Source: Candidatus Aminicenantota bacterium (lineage in GTDB: Bacteria; Acidobacteriota; Aminicenantia; UBA2199). Taken from it: a DNA stretch of 7,740 nucleotides. Positions 1-5,512 of the stretch are shown one piece after another; the first letter of the stretch is position 1; each line of letters opens with the position of its first letter. The position numbers and the translations under genes were made by a program. The DNA is taken from the NCBI GenBank assembly GCA_030620255.1, contig JAUXFB010000050.1, positions 1 to 7,740 of the forward strand, in the 5' to 3' direction. The notes under the pieces are model-generated. The model ran no database searches. It saw only the letters and a list, made by a program, of their open reading frames with translations, and had not been told where the DNA came from.

Positions 1-565
1 AAAGGGCAGTACCACACTTTTTGCCCTTAAAAAGGCATTATCAGCAGCAGAAAAAACAGGTGTTAAAACCAAGTTGCTTAAACTGGCGGATTATAAATTC
101 TCCGGCTGTATTGACTGCGGAGGGTGCAATAGTAAACTCGAATGTTCTTTAAAGGATGATTTTTCCCTCAAGATCTTCCCCCTTTTAATGGAGCCCGAAA
201 TAAAAGGGTTTATCTATGCCAGCCCGGTTTATTTCGGGGGAGTAACAGCTCAAATAAAGGCTTTTATTGACCGCTGTGTACTCTTTAGAAGAAACGATTT
301 TCTCTTTGAAGATAAGGTGGCTGGTGTTTTAACAGTAGGAAAATCCCGGAACGGAGGTCAGGAACTTGCAGCCCTGGATCTAATTAAAAACTGCCTTATT
401 CAGGGTATGATAGTTGTACCTGATGCCTCCCCCACTTCCCACTTTGGTGGTTTGCTCTGGAGCGGAAAACCGGAGGGCATAGAAAAAGATGAAATGGGAA
501 TACAGACCGCGCATAACCTGGGTAAAAAAGTGGCTTTAACCATAAAAAAACTGCATAAAGAATAA
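1..565 (+). CDS. Iron-sulfur flavoprotein / NAD(P)H-dependent FMN reductase family, 5'-truncated by window edge
   Basis: The reading frame is open from base 2, so the true start lies left of the window; the TTG at 74 is internal. The 187 visible residues begin with KGSTT, the end of the GSPRKGST-type loop that binds FMN phosphate in flavodoxin-fold reductases, so probably only a short N-terminal stretch is missing. Cysteines at visible residues 36, 39, 42 and 48 form C-x2-C-x2-C-x5-C, the compact motif that binds a 4Fe-4S cluster in Isf-type flavoproteins, followed by a DDF motif. SPVYFGGVTAQIKAFIDR (from residue 74) and RNGGQE (ending at 121) are further family signatures. Expected role: cytoplasmic electron transfer between reduced carriers and FMN; the physiological substrate cannot be read from sequence. 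It is the only plus-strand gene and converges on the Tyr-rich gene. Family assignment is solid; cluster binding is inferred from cysteine spacing. Confidence 0.9.
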   Translation, partial: KGSTTLFALKKALSAAEKTGVKTKLLKLADYKFSGCIDCGGCNSKLECSLKDDFSLKIFPLLMEPEIKGFIYASPVYFGGVTAQIKAFIDRCVLFRRNDFLFEDKVAGVLTVGKSRNGGQELAALDLIKNCLIQGMIVVPDASPTSHFGGLLWSGKPEGIEKDEMGIQTAHNLGKKVALTIKKLHKE

Positions 566-569
566 AATT

Positions 570-586
570 ATTAAAGAGACTTTAAT
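570..586. other. Short perfect hairpin after the flavoprotein gene
   Basis: ATTAAAG and CTTTAAT form a perfect 7-bp stem with a 3-nt loop, 4 bp after the flavoprotein stop. It is AT-rich and has no following T run, so it is not a canonical intrinsic terminator. It may only help mark the 3' end. Confidence 0.3.
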
Positions 587-607
587 GGATCATAAATGTC
601 GTATTTC

Positions 608-688
608 AAGACCTGACCCCCAGTATATAAAATAATACTGAAACGAAATTATTTTTTCAAATCCAAAAAGGGTTTGGGATCAGGTCTT
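608..688. repeat. Long inverted repeat between convergent genes (13-bp arms)
   Basis: The left arm AAGACCTGACCCC (608-620) pairs with the right arm GGGATCAGGTCTT (676-688) with one C/A mismatch. Nested inside are a 6-bp stem CAGTAT/ATACTG (621-626 with 635-640) and a 7-bp stem with one wobble, CAAATCC/GGGTTTG (658-664 with 670-676), around an A5 loop. The structure fills the gap between two converging genes, so it could act as a bidirectional 3'-end or terminator structure, or be a REP-like or miniature mobile element. No T run follows either arm directly, so classical intrinsic termination is not supported. Confidence 0.6.
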
Positions 689-696
689 CTCTTTTG
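674..696. repeat. GGGTCAGGTCT element, copy 1
   Basis: This 23-bp copy matches copy 2 (1863-1885) at 21 of 23 positions. Its core is GGGATCAGGTCT followed by TCTCTTTTG. Similarity continues weakly to TATC at 701-704. It ends 2 bp before the stop codon of the minus-strand Tyr-rich gene and forms the right arm of the inverted repeat at 608-688. Confidence 0.7.
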
Positions 697-698
697 TG

Positions 699-1724
699 CT
701 ATCGTCGTCTGGTAACCCGATATACTGTTCGACCGCCCTGTTTCATTGGGATGTAATGATAACCTCTATACAGGTATCTCTTCATTCCCCCTACATAGAC
801 GCTTTTGGCACCATAGGGAAGCGAATTCAAAAAGAGACCGGACGGCGCATCCACGACCATATAAATTCTTCGAGCGGGGTCATATCGGTAAAATGTTCCG
901 TAATGGTAGTAGTAGGATCTGGAGCCCACATTATAGGTCTCATATCCATAGGGTAATTCGGAAATTTGAATGCCAACTGGTGAGGGAATGACCACATAGG
1001 CACTGATGGACGGATTAAAAGAATAATAGGAGCCATTATAATAATAATAGGGGATATTATTGATATAATAGGTCTCATATCCATAGGGGAGTTCGGGAAT
1101 CTGTATGCCAATTGGTGAATTGACCGCAATGTAAGCATTTGTTCTCGGATCAAGGGAGTAAAAAGATCCATAATAGTAATAATAAGGAACCGATCCCAGA
1201 TAAAAGGTCTGATATCCATAGGGTAATTGTGGAACATGAATACCGTATGGTGAATGAACCACCATATATTCCCTTAATCGAGGATTATAGGTGTAATAGG
1301 TTCCATGATAATAATAATAGGGTTTATTCCGGTATAAGATTTTTTGGTATCCGTAGGGCAGAACCCTGATTCTTGTCCCCATTGGCCCGGGAATAAGGTT
1401 ATATCCATACTTCCCATACCTGTAATATTTTCCTTTGTGATAGTAATACTTGTTTTTTTTATGCTGTATAACCTGGTGATCTTTGGGTATTACTTTTAGA
1501 GATTGACTGGGCGGTGTTGTTTTCTTTACAATTTTTTTCCGTTGCTTTTTGGGTTTTTTTTTCTGGCTGGTCTTTTTTTTGATTATTTTTTTATTATTTG
1601 ATTTTGCAACCAGCACAAAGGGTGAGTTCTCGGATATTTGTTGAAAAAAATCACTGGAAAAGCCAAAGAATACCGTTCCTATAAAAAGGAATAACAAAAT
1701 TTTTTTTAATAGAGTTTTAAACAT
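699..1724 (-). CDS. Exported Lys- and Tyr-rich tandem-repeat protein, DUF6515-like
   Basis: The 341-aa product starts at an ATG with a strong site AAGGTGGT (1731-1738), 6 nt upstream. Residues 1-24 look like a Sec signal peptide (basic start, then a hydrophobic core LLFLFIGTVFFGF). Residues 41-70 are dominated by lysine, giving a very basic linker, followed by a Pro/Ser segment. A degenerate unit (about 80-121) precedes four 45-residue repeats at 122-166, 167-211, 212-256 and 257-301, and a 40-residue partial sixth ends in TRRR. Each repeat reads roughly LPYGY-x8-YYYYxGxYY-x9-YxVVxSPxGIxxxx. The pattern resembles DUF6515 proteins as I recall them; their function is unknown to me. It has no catalytic motif and no cysteine in the mature part. 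An envelope-associated structural or binding role, with the basic linker gripping an anionic polymer, is inference. It has its own promoter and no operon partner. Confidence 0.85.
   Translation of the reverse strand: MFKTLLKKILLFLFIGTVFFGFSSDFFQQISENSPFVLVAKSNNKKIIKKKTSQKKKPKKQRKKIVKKTTPPSQSLKVIPKDHQVIQHKKNKYYYHKGKYYRYGKYGYNLIPGPMGTRIRVLPYGYQKILYRNKPYYYYHGTYYTYNPRLREYMVVHSPYGIHVPQLPYGYQTFYLGSVPYYYYYGSFYSLDPRTNAYIAVNSPIGIQIPELPYGYETYYINNIPYYYYNGSYYSFNPSISAYVVIPSPVGIQISELPYGYETYNVGSRSYYYHYGTFYRYDPARRIYMVVDAPSGLFLNSLPYGAKSVYVGGMKRYLYRGYHYIPMKQGGRTVYRVTRRR
822..1361 (-). repeat. Four tandem 135-bp coding repeats
   Basis: Units lie at 1227-1361, 1092-1226, 957-1091 and 822-956. The period is exactly 135 bp: ATATCCATAGGG occurs at 942 and again at 1077, with a further copy one period on near 1212. 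The two middle units are closest in DNA sequence, which suggests duplication by recombination or slippage inside the gene. A diverged partial unit follows at 702-821. Confidence 0.85.
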
Positions 1725-1817
1725 GATTACACCACCTTATTTATGTTTTGATAAACAGATTTTATTAAATTGGGTAAAAAAACTTTTTGTTGGTAAATTT
1801 GTTTCATGCCCAACTTA

Positions 1818-1846
1818 GTTATAAACAGTTAAAATAAAAAAGTCAA
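1818..1846 (-). promoter_or_regulatory. Sigma70-type promoter for the Tyr-rich repeat gene
   Basis: On the minus strand, TTGACT (1841-1846) and TATAAC (1818-1823) each match 5 of 6 consensus bases and are separated by exactly 17 bp. Transcription would start near 1811, giving a leader of about 85 nt before the ATG at 1724. This suggests the gene is transcribed independently of the helicase. Confidence 0.55.
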
Positions 1847-1862
1847 TCAAAAAATAAAAGGC

Positions 1863-1885
1863 TTGGGGTCAGGTCTCCTCTTTTG
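1863..1885. repeat. GGGTCAGGTCT element, copy 2
   Basis: It has the same orientation as copy 1 and differs at two of 23 positions. TATC also follows at 1889-1892, as in copies 1 and 3. It lies 172 bp beyond the 3' end of the helicase gene and just upstream of the promoter of the Tyr-rich gene. Unlike copy 1 it has no nearby inverted partner. Confidence 0.7.
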
Positions 1886-2057
1886 ATTTATCTTGTTAAA
1901 TAATTAAGGGATCCATTAAGGTGTTAATTTGACTCCTTTTGTTTTTGCTTTTCAATTGAGAATCATCCAATTCACTAAGTTCCCGCTGTTAACAAAATCT
2001 TCCCCGTTGCACGTAAGAGGGTCCGCATCCCGGTTAATATAAAAAATAAAACTGATT

Positions 2058-3782
2058 TTAAACATTTTTCCATTTTTTATTGCTCCGCATAAAAGAACCC
2101 CGGAGTCCCACCTTGGACTTTTGGTTTTTTTCCCGAAATCTTGATTTTTCAGTTTTTTTCGCACCATCCTCCTTTGGCGCGGCAATTTCAACATTGACCC
2201 GCTTGTTATTAATCTTATGATTTTTAAAGGAATAGAGAATCTTCTCGGTATAGTTCTTATCCGCTTCAAAAAAGGAAAAGGAATTGAAAATGTCAATTTT
2301 TCCAATTTCAATATTTCTGATGCCAGTGGCATCATTAATCATTCCAATCAAGTCCAGCGGTGCCAGATCATCTTTTTTCCCCTGGTTCAGAAAAAACCGG
2401 GTCATTTCAACCTGATTCATCCTATACTTTTTATCCTTTTTCCCTTCTCTAACTTTTGGTACATTTAAATCCGGAGCATTTTTATAATAAGATAGGAAGC
2501 GATTAAATTCCAGAGCCACAAATTGCTTGATTAGCTGCTCCTTGTCCAACCACTCCAATTTTTTACAAATGACATTGAGGTAAGGATCAATCTGAGAATC
2601 ATCAACATCAACACGCTCCATCCGGTCGATAATGTTAAAAAGTTGTTTCTCACAGATGGCTCTGCCTTCGGGAACGGGGTGGTATTCAAATTTTTTATTT
2701 ATTTTTTTTTCGATATGTCTTATTTTATAAGTCTCTTTTTGATGCACAATAGCAATCGACACTCCCCTTTTCCCGGCCCTGCCGGTCCTTCCGCTGCGAT
2801 GGGTATAGATTTGCAGTTCATCGGGGAGCTGGTAATTAATAATATGGGTCAGATCACTCACATCAAGGCCCCTGGCAGCCACATCGGTTGCCACAATTAT
2901 TTGCAGGGTCTTATTGCGAAATTTTTTCATCACATAATCCCTCTGGGCCTGGGAAAGATCGCCGTGAAGGGCATCGGCATTATATCCGTCCTGTATTAGC
3001 TTTTCGGCAATCTCTTTTGTCTCAATCCGGGTGCGGCAAAACACAATTCCATAGATATCAGGATTGTAATCAATGATCCTTTTTAAAGCCAGATACCGGT
3101 CATGGGCCTGGACCGAATAGTATATGTGGCGAACATTCTCTGCCCCGGCATTGCGACGACCAATGATAATTTCAATGGGATTCTTCATATATCCGGCTGC
3201 GATTTTGGCAACTTCCTGAGGCATAGTGGCAGAAAAAAGATAGACAATTTTGGTTTCAGGGGTTTCAACTAAAATTGATGTGAGTTCTTCCTTAAATCCC
3301 ATGTTCAACATCTCATCGGCTTCATCAAGAACCAGGAAGTCAATGGAAGAGACATCCACCCTGCCCCGGTTTATTAAATCAAGAAGTCTGCCCGGTGTGG
3401 CCACAATTACCTGAGATCCTTTTTTTAACTCTTTAATCTGCACCTCAATACTGGCTCCGCCATAAACCGCCAGAATCCGAACACCCTTGATTTTTTTGGC
3501 ATAACTGATCAGATCATTTGAAATTTGTATGCACAATTCCCGGGTTGGACACAAAATCAATGCTTGGGGAATTTTTTTACTTAAATCAAGCTTCTGCAAT
3601 ATTGGCAAACCAAAGGCAGCTGTTTTTCCTGTACCTGTTTGGGCGAGACCCACCAAATCCTTTTTTTGAGCCAACATTACAGGGATAACTTTTTCCTGAA
3701 TCGGCATGGGTTCTTTAAAACCCAATGCCTCTATACCTTGAATTAACTCTGGGCTTACCCCCAGGTCTTTAAAACTGATCAT
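2058..3782 (-). CDS. deaD: DEAD-box ATP-dependent RNA helicase, DeaD/CsdA type
   Basis: The 574-aa product has a complete DEAD-box core: Q motif around residues 4-29, motif I AQTGTGKT (47-54), Ia PTREL (79-83), TPGR (129-132), II DEAD (153-156), III SAT (184-186), IV IVFCRT (246-251), V ATDVAARGLDV (298-308) and VI HRSGRTGR (328-335). A helical linker follows, then a DbpA/CsdA-type RNA-binding domain at about 461-534, then a basic tail rich in Lys, Arg and Ser. Such helicases use ATP to remodel structured RNA in ribosome assembly and mRNA decay, often during cold stress. The start is set by TAAGGAGGT (3792-3800). It lies 90 bp downstream of the cyclophilin gene on the same strand, with no convincing promoter or terminator between, so co-transcription is likely. 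DeaD versus another RNA-binding-domain helicase such as DbpA is judged from overall length and the linker. Confidence 0.93.
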   Translation of the reverse strand: MISFKDLGVSPELIQGIEALGFKEPMPIQEKVIPVMLAQKKDLVGLAQTGTGKTAAFGLPILQKLDLSKKIPQALILCPTRELCIQISNDLISYAKKIKGVRILAVYGGASIEVQIKELKKGSQVIVATPGRLLDLINRGRVDVSSIDFLVLDEADEMLNMGFKEELTSILVETPETKIVYLFSATMPQEVAKIAAGYMKNPIEIIIGRRNAGAENVRHIYYSVQAHDRYLALKRIIDYNPDIYGIVFCRTRIETKEIAEKLIQDGYNADALHGDLSQAQRDYVMKKFRNKTLQIIVATDVAARGLDVSDLTHIINYQLPDELQIYTHRSGRTGRAGKRGVSIAIVHQKETYKIRHIEKKINKKFEYHPVPEGRAICEKQLFNIIDRMERVDVDDSQIDPYLNVICKKLEWLDKEQLIKQFVALEFNRFLSYYKNAPDLNVPKVREGKKDKKYRMNQVEMTRFFLNQGKKDDLAPLDLIGMINDATGIRNIEIGKIDIFNSFSFFEADKNYTEKILYSFKNHKINNKRVNVEIAAPKEDGAKKTEKSRFREKNQKSKVGLRGSFMRSNKKWKNV

Positions 3783-3872
3783 AATAACTCTACCTCCTTA
3801 AATTCCATTTGCAGAATCGGGCACGCCTTCTGGGTCATAGGTGTGAATATAAAAAAATTCCTTCCCCGGGTT

Positions 3873-4406
3873 TTATTTCAGGTTGGGAAAATTATCATCT
3901 AAAATGGAATTCCACTCCTCAACCTGGGGTTGAATTTTTGTCAGCAAATTGGATGATTTTCCCTCGATGGTTATTGACTCTATTTTATCTCCCTGTTCAA
4001 TGGCATTCACCACTTCCTGGTTATCAGGACTTGAGACTTCGCCAAAAACCGTGTGTTTGCCATCCAGCCAGTCTGTGGGAACATGGGTAATAAAAAATTG
4101 ACTGCCATTAGTATTGGAACCCGCATTGGCCATAGACAGAATACCGGGTTTATAATGTTGTAATTCAGCAACAATTTCATCCTCAAACTGATACCCCGGA
4201 CCTCCATTGCCAACCCCCCGGGGACACCCTCCCTGGATCATGAAATTTTCAATCACCCGGTGAAAGATCAATCCATCATAATATCCCCTCTGGGCAAGAT
4301 TCACAAAATTCCCTACAGTCAGGGGCACTTTTTCTGCAAAAAGATTCAGGCGGATATTTCCTTTATTGGTTTTGATAATGGCTGTCAGATCACCCTGTTG
4401 TATCAT
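3873..4406 (-). CDS. ppiB: Cytoplasmic peptidyl-prolyl cis-trans isomerase, cyclophilin (PpiB type)
   Basis: This 177-aa single-domain cyclophilin catalyses cis-trans isomerisation of X-Pro bonds during folding. The active-site residues known from human CypA are all visible: Arg50, Phe55 and Gln58 in [13 protein letters not shown], the [16 protein letters not shown] block (92-107), and Trp113, Leu114 and His117 in [10 protein letters not shown]. The N-terminus has no signal peptide, so a cytoplasmic location is inferred. About 25 residues extend past the usual C-terminal strand and look hydrophilic. The start is supported by AAGGAGA (4411-4417), 4 nt upstream. A good promoter lies about 70 bp upstream, and the helicase gene follows after 90 bp, so the pair probably forms an operon linking protein folding with RNA remodelling. 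Confidence 0.95.
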   Translation of the reverse strand: MIQQGDLTAIIKTNKGNIRLNLFAEKVPLTVGNFVNLAQRGYYDGLIFHRVIENFMIQGGCPRGVGNGGPGYQFEDEIVAELQHYKPGILSMANAGSNTNGSQFFITHVPTDWLDGKHTVFGEVSSPDNQEVVNAIEQGDKIESITIEGKSSNLLTKIQPQVEEWNSILDDNFPNLK

Positions 4407-4708
4407 GTCTTCTCCTTGTTTTCTTATATCACTTGCCTCTCACACCATAAAAAAATACTTTTTTAATCATATTGAAATATTAGTGGAATTATTGTTAGTT
4501 GTCAATAGATGAATTTAAAAGATGGGGTTGCATCTTCATTTTTTACTTTCTAACAGGAATATAAGACTATCCTCTTGAATTCAATTAGAACAGCTCTTGA
4601 AATGGGTAATAAAGCAGAGTAAAATTTATTTAATAAAGCCTATGGTAAAAATTTTATAAAAAATTAATCTATTTACTTAACATTAAACTTCTGTAGGGTA
4701 TTCCCATT
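4407..4708. other. AT-rich intergenic region of 302 bp
   Basis: It contains the ppiB ribosome site and promoter at its left end and a 10-bp palindrome TTGAATTCAA (4575-4584). The rest, up to the stop of the CARDB-like gene, is low-complexity AT-rich DNA. I see no gene, RNA element or convincing terminator in it. Confidence 0.55.
4477..4505 (-). promoter_or_regulatory. Sigma70-type promoter for the ppiB-deaD pair
   Basis: On the minus strand there is a perfect -35 TTGACA (4500-4505), a 17-bp spacer and a -10-like TAATAT (4477-4482, 4 of 6). The predicted start near 4470 gives a leader of about 65 nt to the ppiB ATG. Confidence 0.5.
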
Positions 4709-5335
4709 TTAATTGGATGTTATTGTGAAACCACTCCAGCCCCATGAGACGTTCTGCCCATTTTCCTCTAAATGAATATTGTAATATTCTGGTGGAAGAT
4801 CTGGACAGACAATATCAATACTTAAATTGGTCCCTTCATTCCACTCCTTAACTGTCCGTTGGGAATCCACAAATACACCAATATAATATCTACTTTTTGC
4901 TGGTAATCTATCAATCTTGAAATGAGGTGTGTAATTAAAAGTTTTAGATGCTCCGGGCGCAAGTGTTGGTATGTGAAATCTTCCCCCTTTTAATAGAACA
5001 TCCTCATGAAAAACAGATGAATATACAATTTGCTTTACAGAGAGTTTGCGGTCAGTTGACAAAAAATAATCAACAAAAAAATTTTTAGCTTCTTTTTTCC
5101 CAATATTTTTTACAGTAACTCTCAAAACTCTTTTCATCCTCATTCTTTTGAATTGTATGGGTAATCTTGTTTTTGATGTGAAGGAGACCGTTAAATCCGG
5201 TAATAATCTTGCAATCTGAGGTTTTTGAAGGGATGTTGCTGTTGTTTTTTGTCGCTGTTTTGACTGTGCTGAAAGTAAAAATGTAAAACCAATAGTAAAA
5301 ATAATTAAAAATTTGATTAATTTAATTTTTCTCAT
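4709..5335 (-). CDS. Exported CARDB-like domain protein
   Basis: This 208-aa protein has a Sec signal peptide (basic MRKIKLIK, then FLIIFTIGFTFLLSA, cleavage probably near residues 23-25). The mature part has the pattern of a CARDB (cell-adhesion-related, Ig-like) beta-sandwich: PDLTV at 46-50, VTVKNIGKKEAKNFFVDYF (73-91) leading to LSTD, the turn LAPGAS (125-130), and YYIGVFVDSQRTVKEWNE (150-167), where an acidic loop precedes the last strand. CARDB domains usually sit in extracellular adhesins or beside secreted hydrolases; here the domain stands alone with a short C-terminal tail. Its partner is unknown. The next gene upstream on the same strand encodes a secreted protease, but 177 bp and a repeat element lie between. 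The start is supported by AGGAGT (5341-5346), 5 nt upstream. The fold is recognised by pattern only. Confidence 0.75.
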   Translation of the reverse strand: MRKIKLIKFLIIFTIGFTFLLSAQSKQRQKTTATSLQKPQIARLLPDLTVSFTSKTRLPIQFKRMRMKRVLRVTVKNIGKKEAKNFFVDYFLSTDRKLSVKQIVYSSVFHEDVLLKGGRFHIPTLAPGASKTFNYTPHFKIDRLPAKSRYYIGVFVDSQRTVKEWNEGTNLSIDIVCPDLPPEYYNIHLEENGQNVSWGWSGFTITSN

Positions 5336-5359
5336 TTTTCACTCCTATTCTAATATTGT

Positions 5360-5389
5360 TATATACAACTTTTATCTCAAATATCTCAA
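5360..5389 (-). promoter_or_regulatory. Possible promoter for the CARDB-like gene
   Basis: On the minus strand, TTGAGA (5384-5389) and TATATA (5360-5365) are separated by 18 bp. The predicted leader would be short, about 18 nt, but still includes the AGGAGT site. The region is AT-rich, so a chance match is possible. Confidence 0.3.
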
Positions 5390-5419
5390 AAACTTAATTT
5401 AAGACAAATATTCTGAATA

Positions 5420-5441
5420 GGGGTCAAACCTTTCTCTTTTG
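5420..5441. repeat. Diverged GGGTCAGGTCT-type element, copy 3
   Basis: GGGGTCAAACCT followed by TTCTCTTTTG matches copies 1 and 2 at both ends, with a changed centre and one extra base. TATCTT follows at 5446-5451, as at 1889-1894 beside copy 2. The orientation is the same as in copies 1 and 2. It lies 71 bp beyond the protease stop codon. Confidence 0.5.
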
Positions 5442-5512
5442 CTTGTATCTTAAAATATTACCTTTAAAATTCCAAGGAAAAAAGTTCTTAAAGAGATGTC
5501 TGCTTATTTTAT

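Larger units (their letters stand above)
1725..2057. other. Intergenic region of 333 bp: promoter, repeat element and GC-richer block
   Basis: From left to right it holds the ribosome site (1731-1738) and promoter (1818-1846) of the Tyr-rich gene, copy 2 of the GGGTCAGGTCT element (1863-1885), the 10-mer GATCCATTAA (1910-1919, inverted match to 582-591), and a locally GC-richer stretch at about 1979-2036. No credible gene is present. A minus-strand frame running through 1952-2057 is only the tail of an out-of-frame shadow of the helicase. I see no clear intrinsic terminator for the helicase. Confidence 0.6.

Noticed and set aside
827..1237. Minus-strand out-of-frame ORF with repeated Pro/Met/Ile-rich units
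   Set aside because: It mirrors the 135-bp repeats of the Tyr-rich gene in another frame. It has no ribosome site, and the in-frame protein has a signal peptide and a strong start.
822..1361. Regularly spaced repeats as a possible CRISPR array
   Set aside because: The 135-bp period is in frame and codes for conserved protein units; there are no short repeats with unique spacers.
696..1369. Several plus-strand ORFs antisense to the Tyr-rich gene
   Set aside because: They are shadows of the repeat units, with no family signature or ribosome site.
1979..2045. Possible integron attC site
   Set aside because: I looked for RYYYAAC/GTTRRRY arms; the GTTAACA and GGTTAAT sequences do not fit and no symmetric core is present.
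1952..2335. Minus-strand ORF overlapping the helicase 3' end
   Set aside because: It overlaps the RNA-binding domain of a clearly real gene in another frame, and its downstream part looks like random sequence.
2643..3076. Plus-strand ORFs inside the helicase
   Set aside because: They are antisense shadows of conserved helicase motifs; no independent start signals or domain patterns.
3839..3872. T-rich stretch after the cyclophilin gene as an intrinsic terminator
   Set aside because: A T7 run is present on the minus strand, but the preceding CCCGGGG does not form a stable stem.
5462..5493. CTTTAA/TTAAAG inverted pair after the protease as a terminator
   Set aside because: The 6-bp AT-only stem has a long loop, so it should be too weak; at most it marks the 3' flank.
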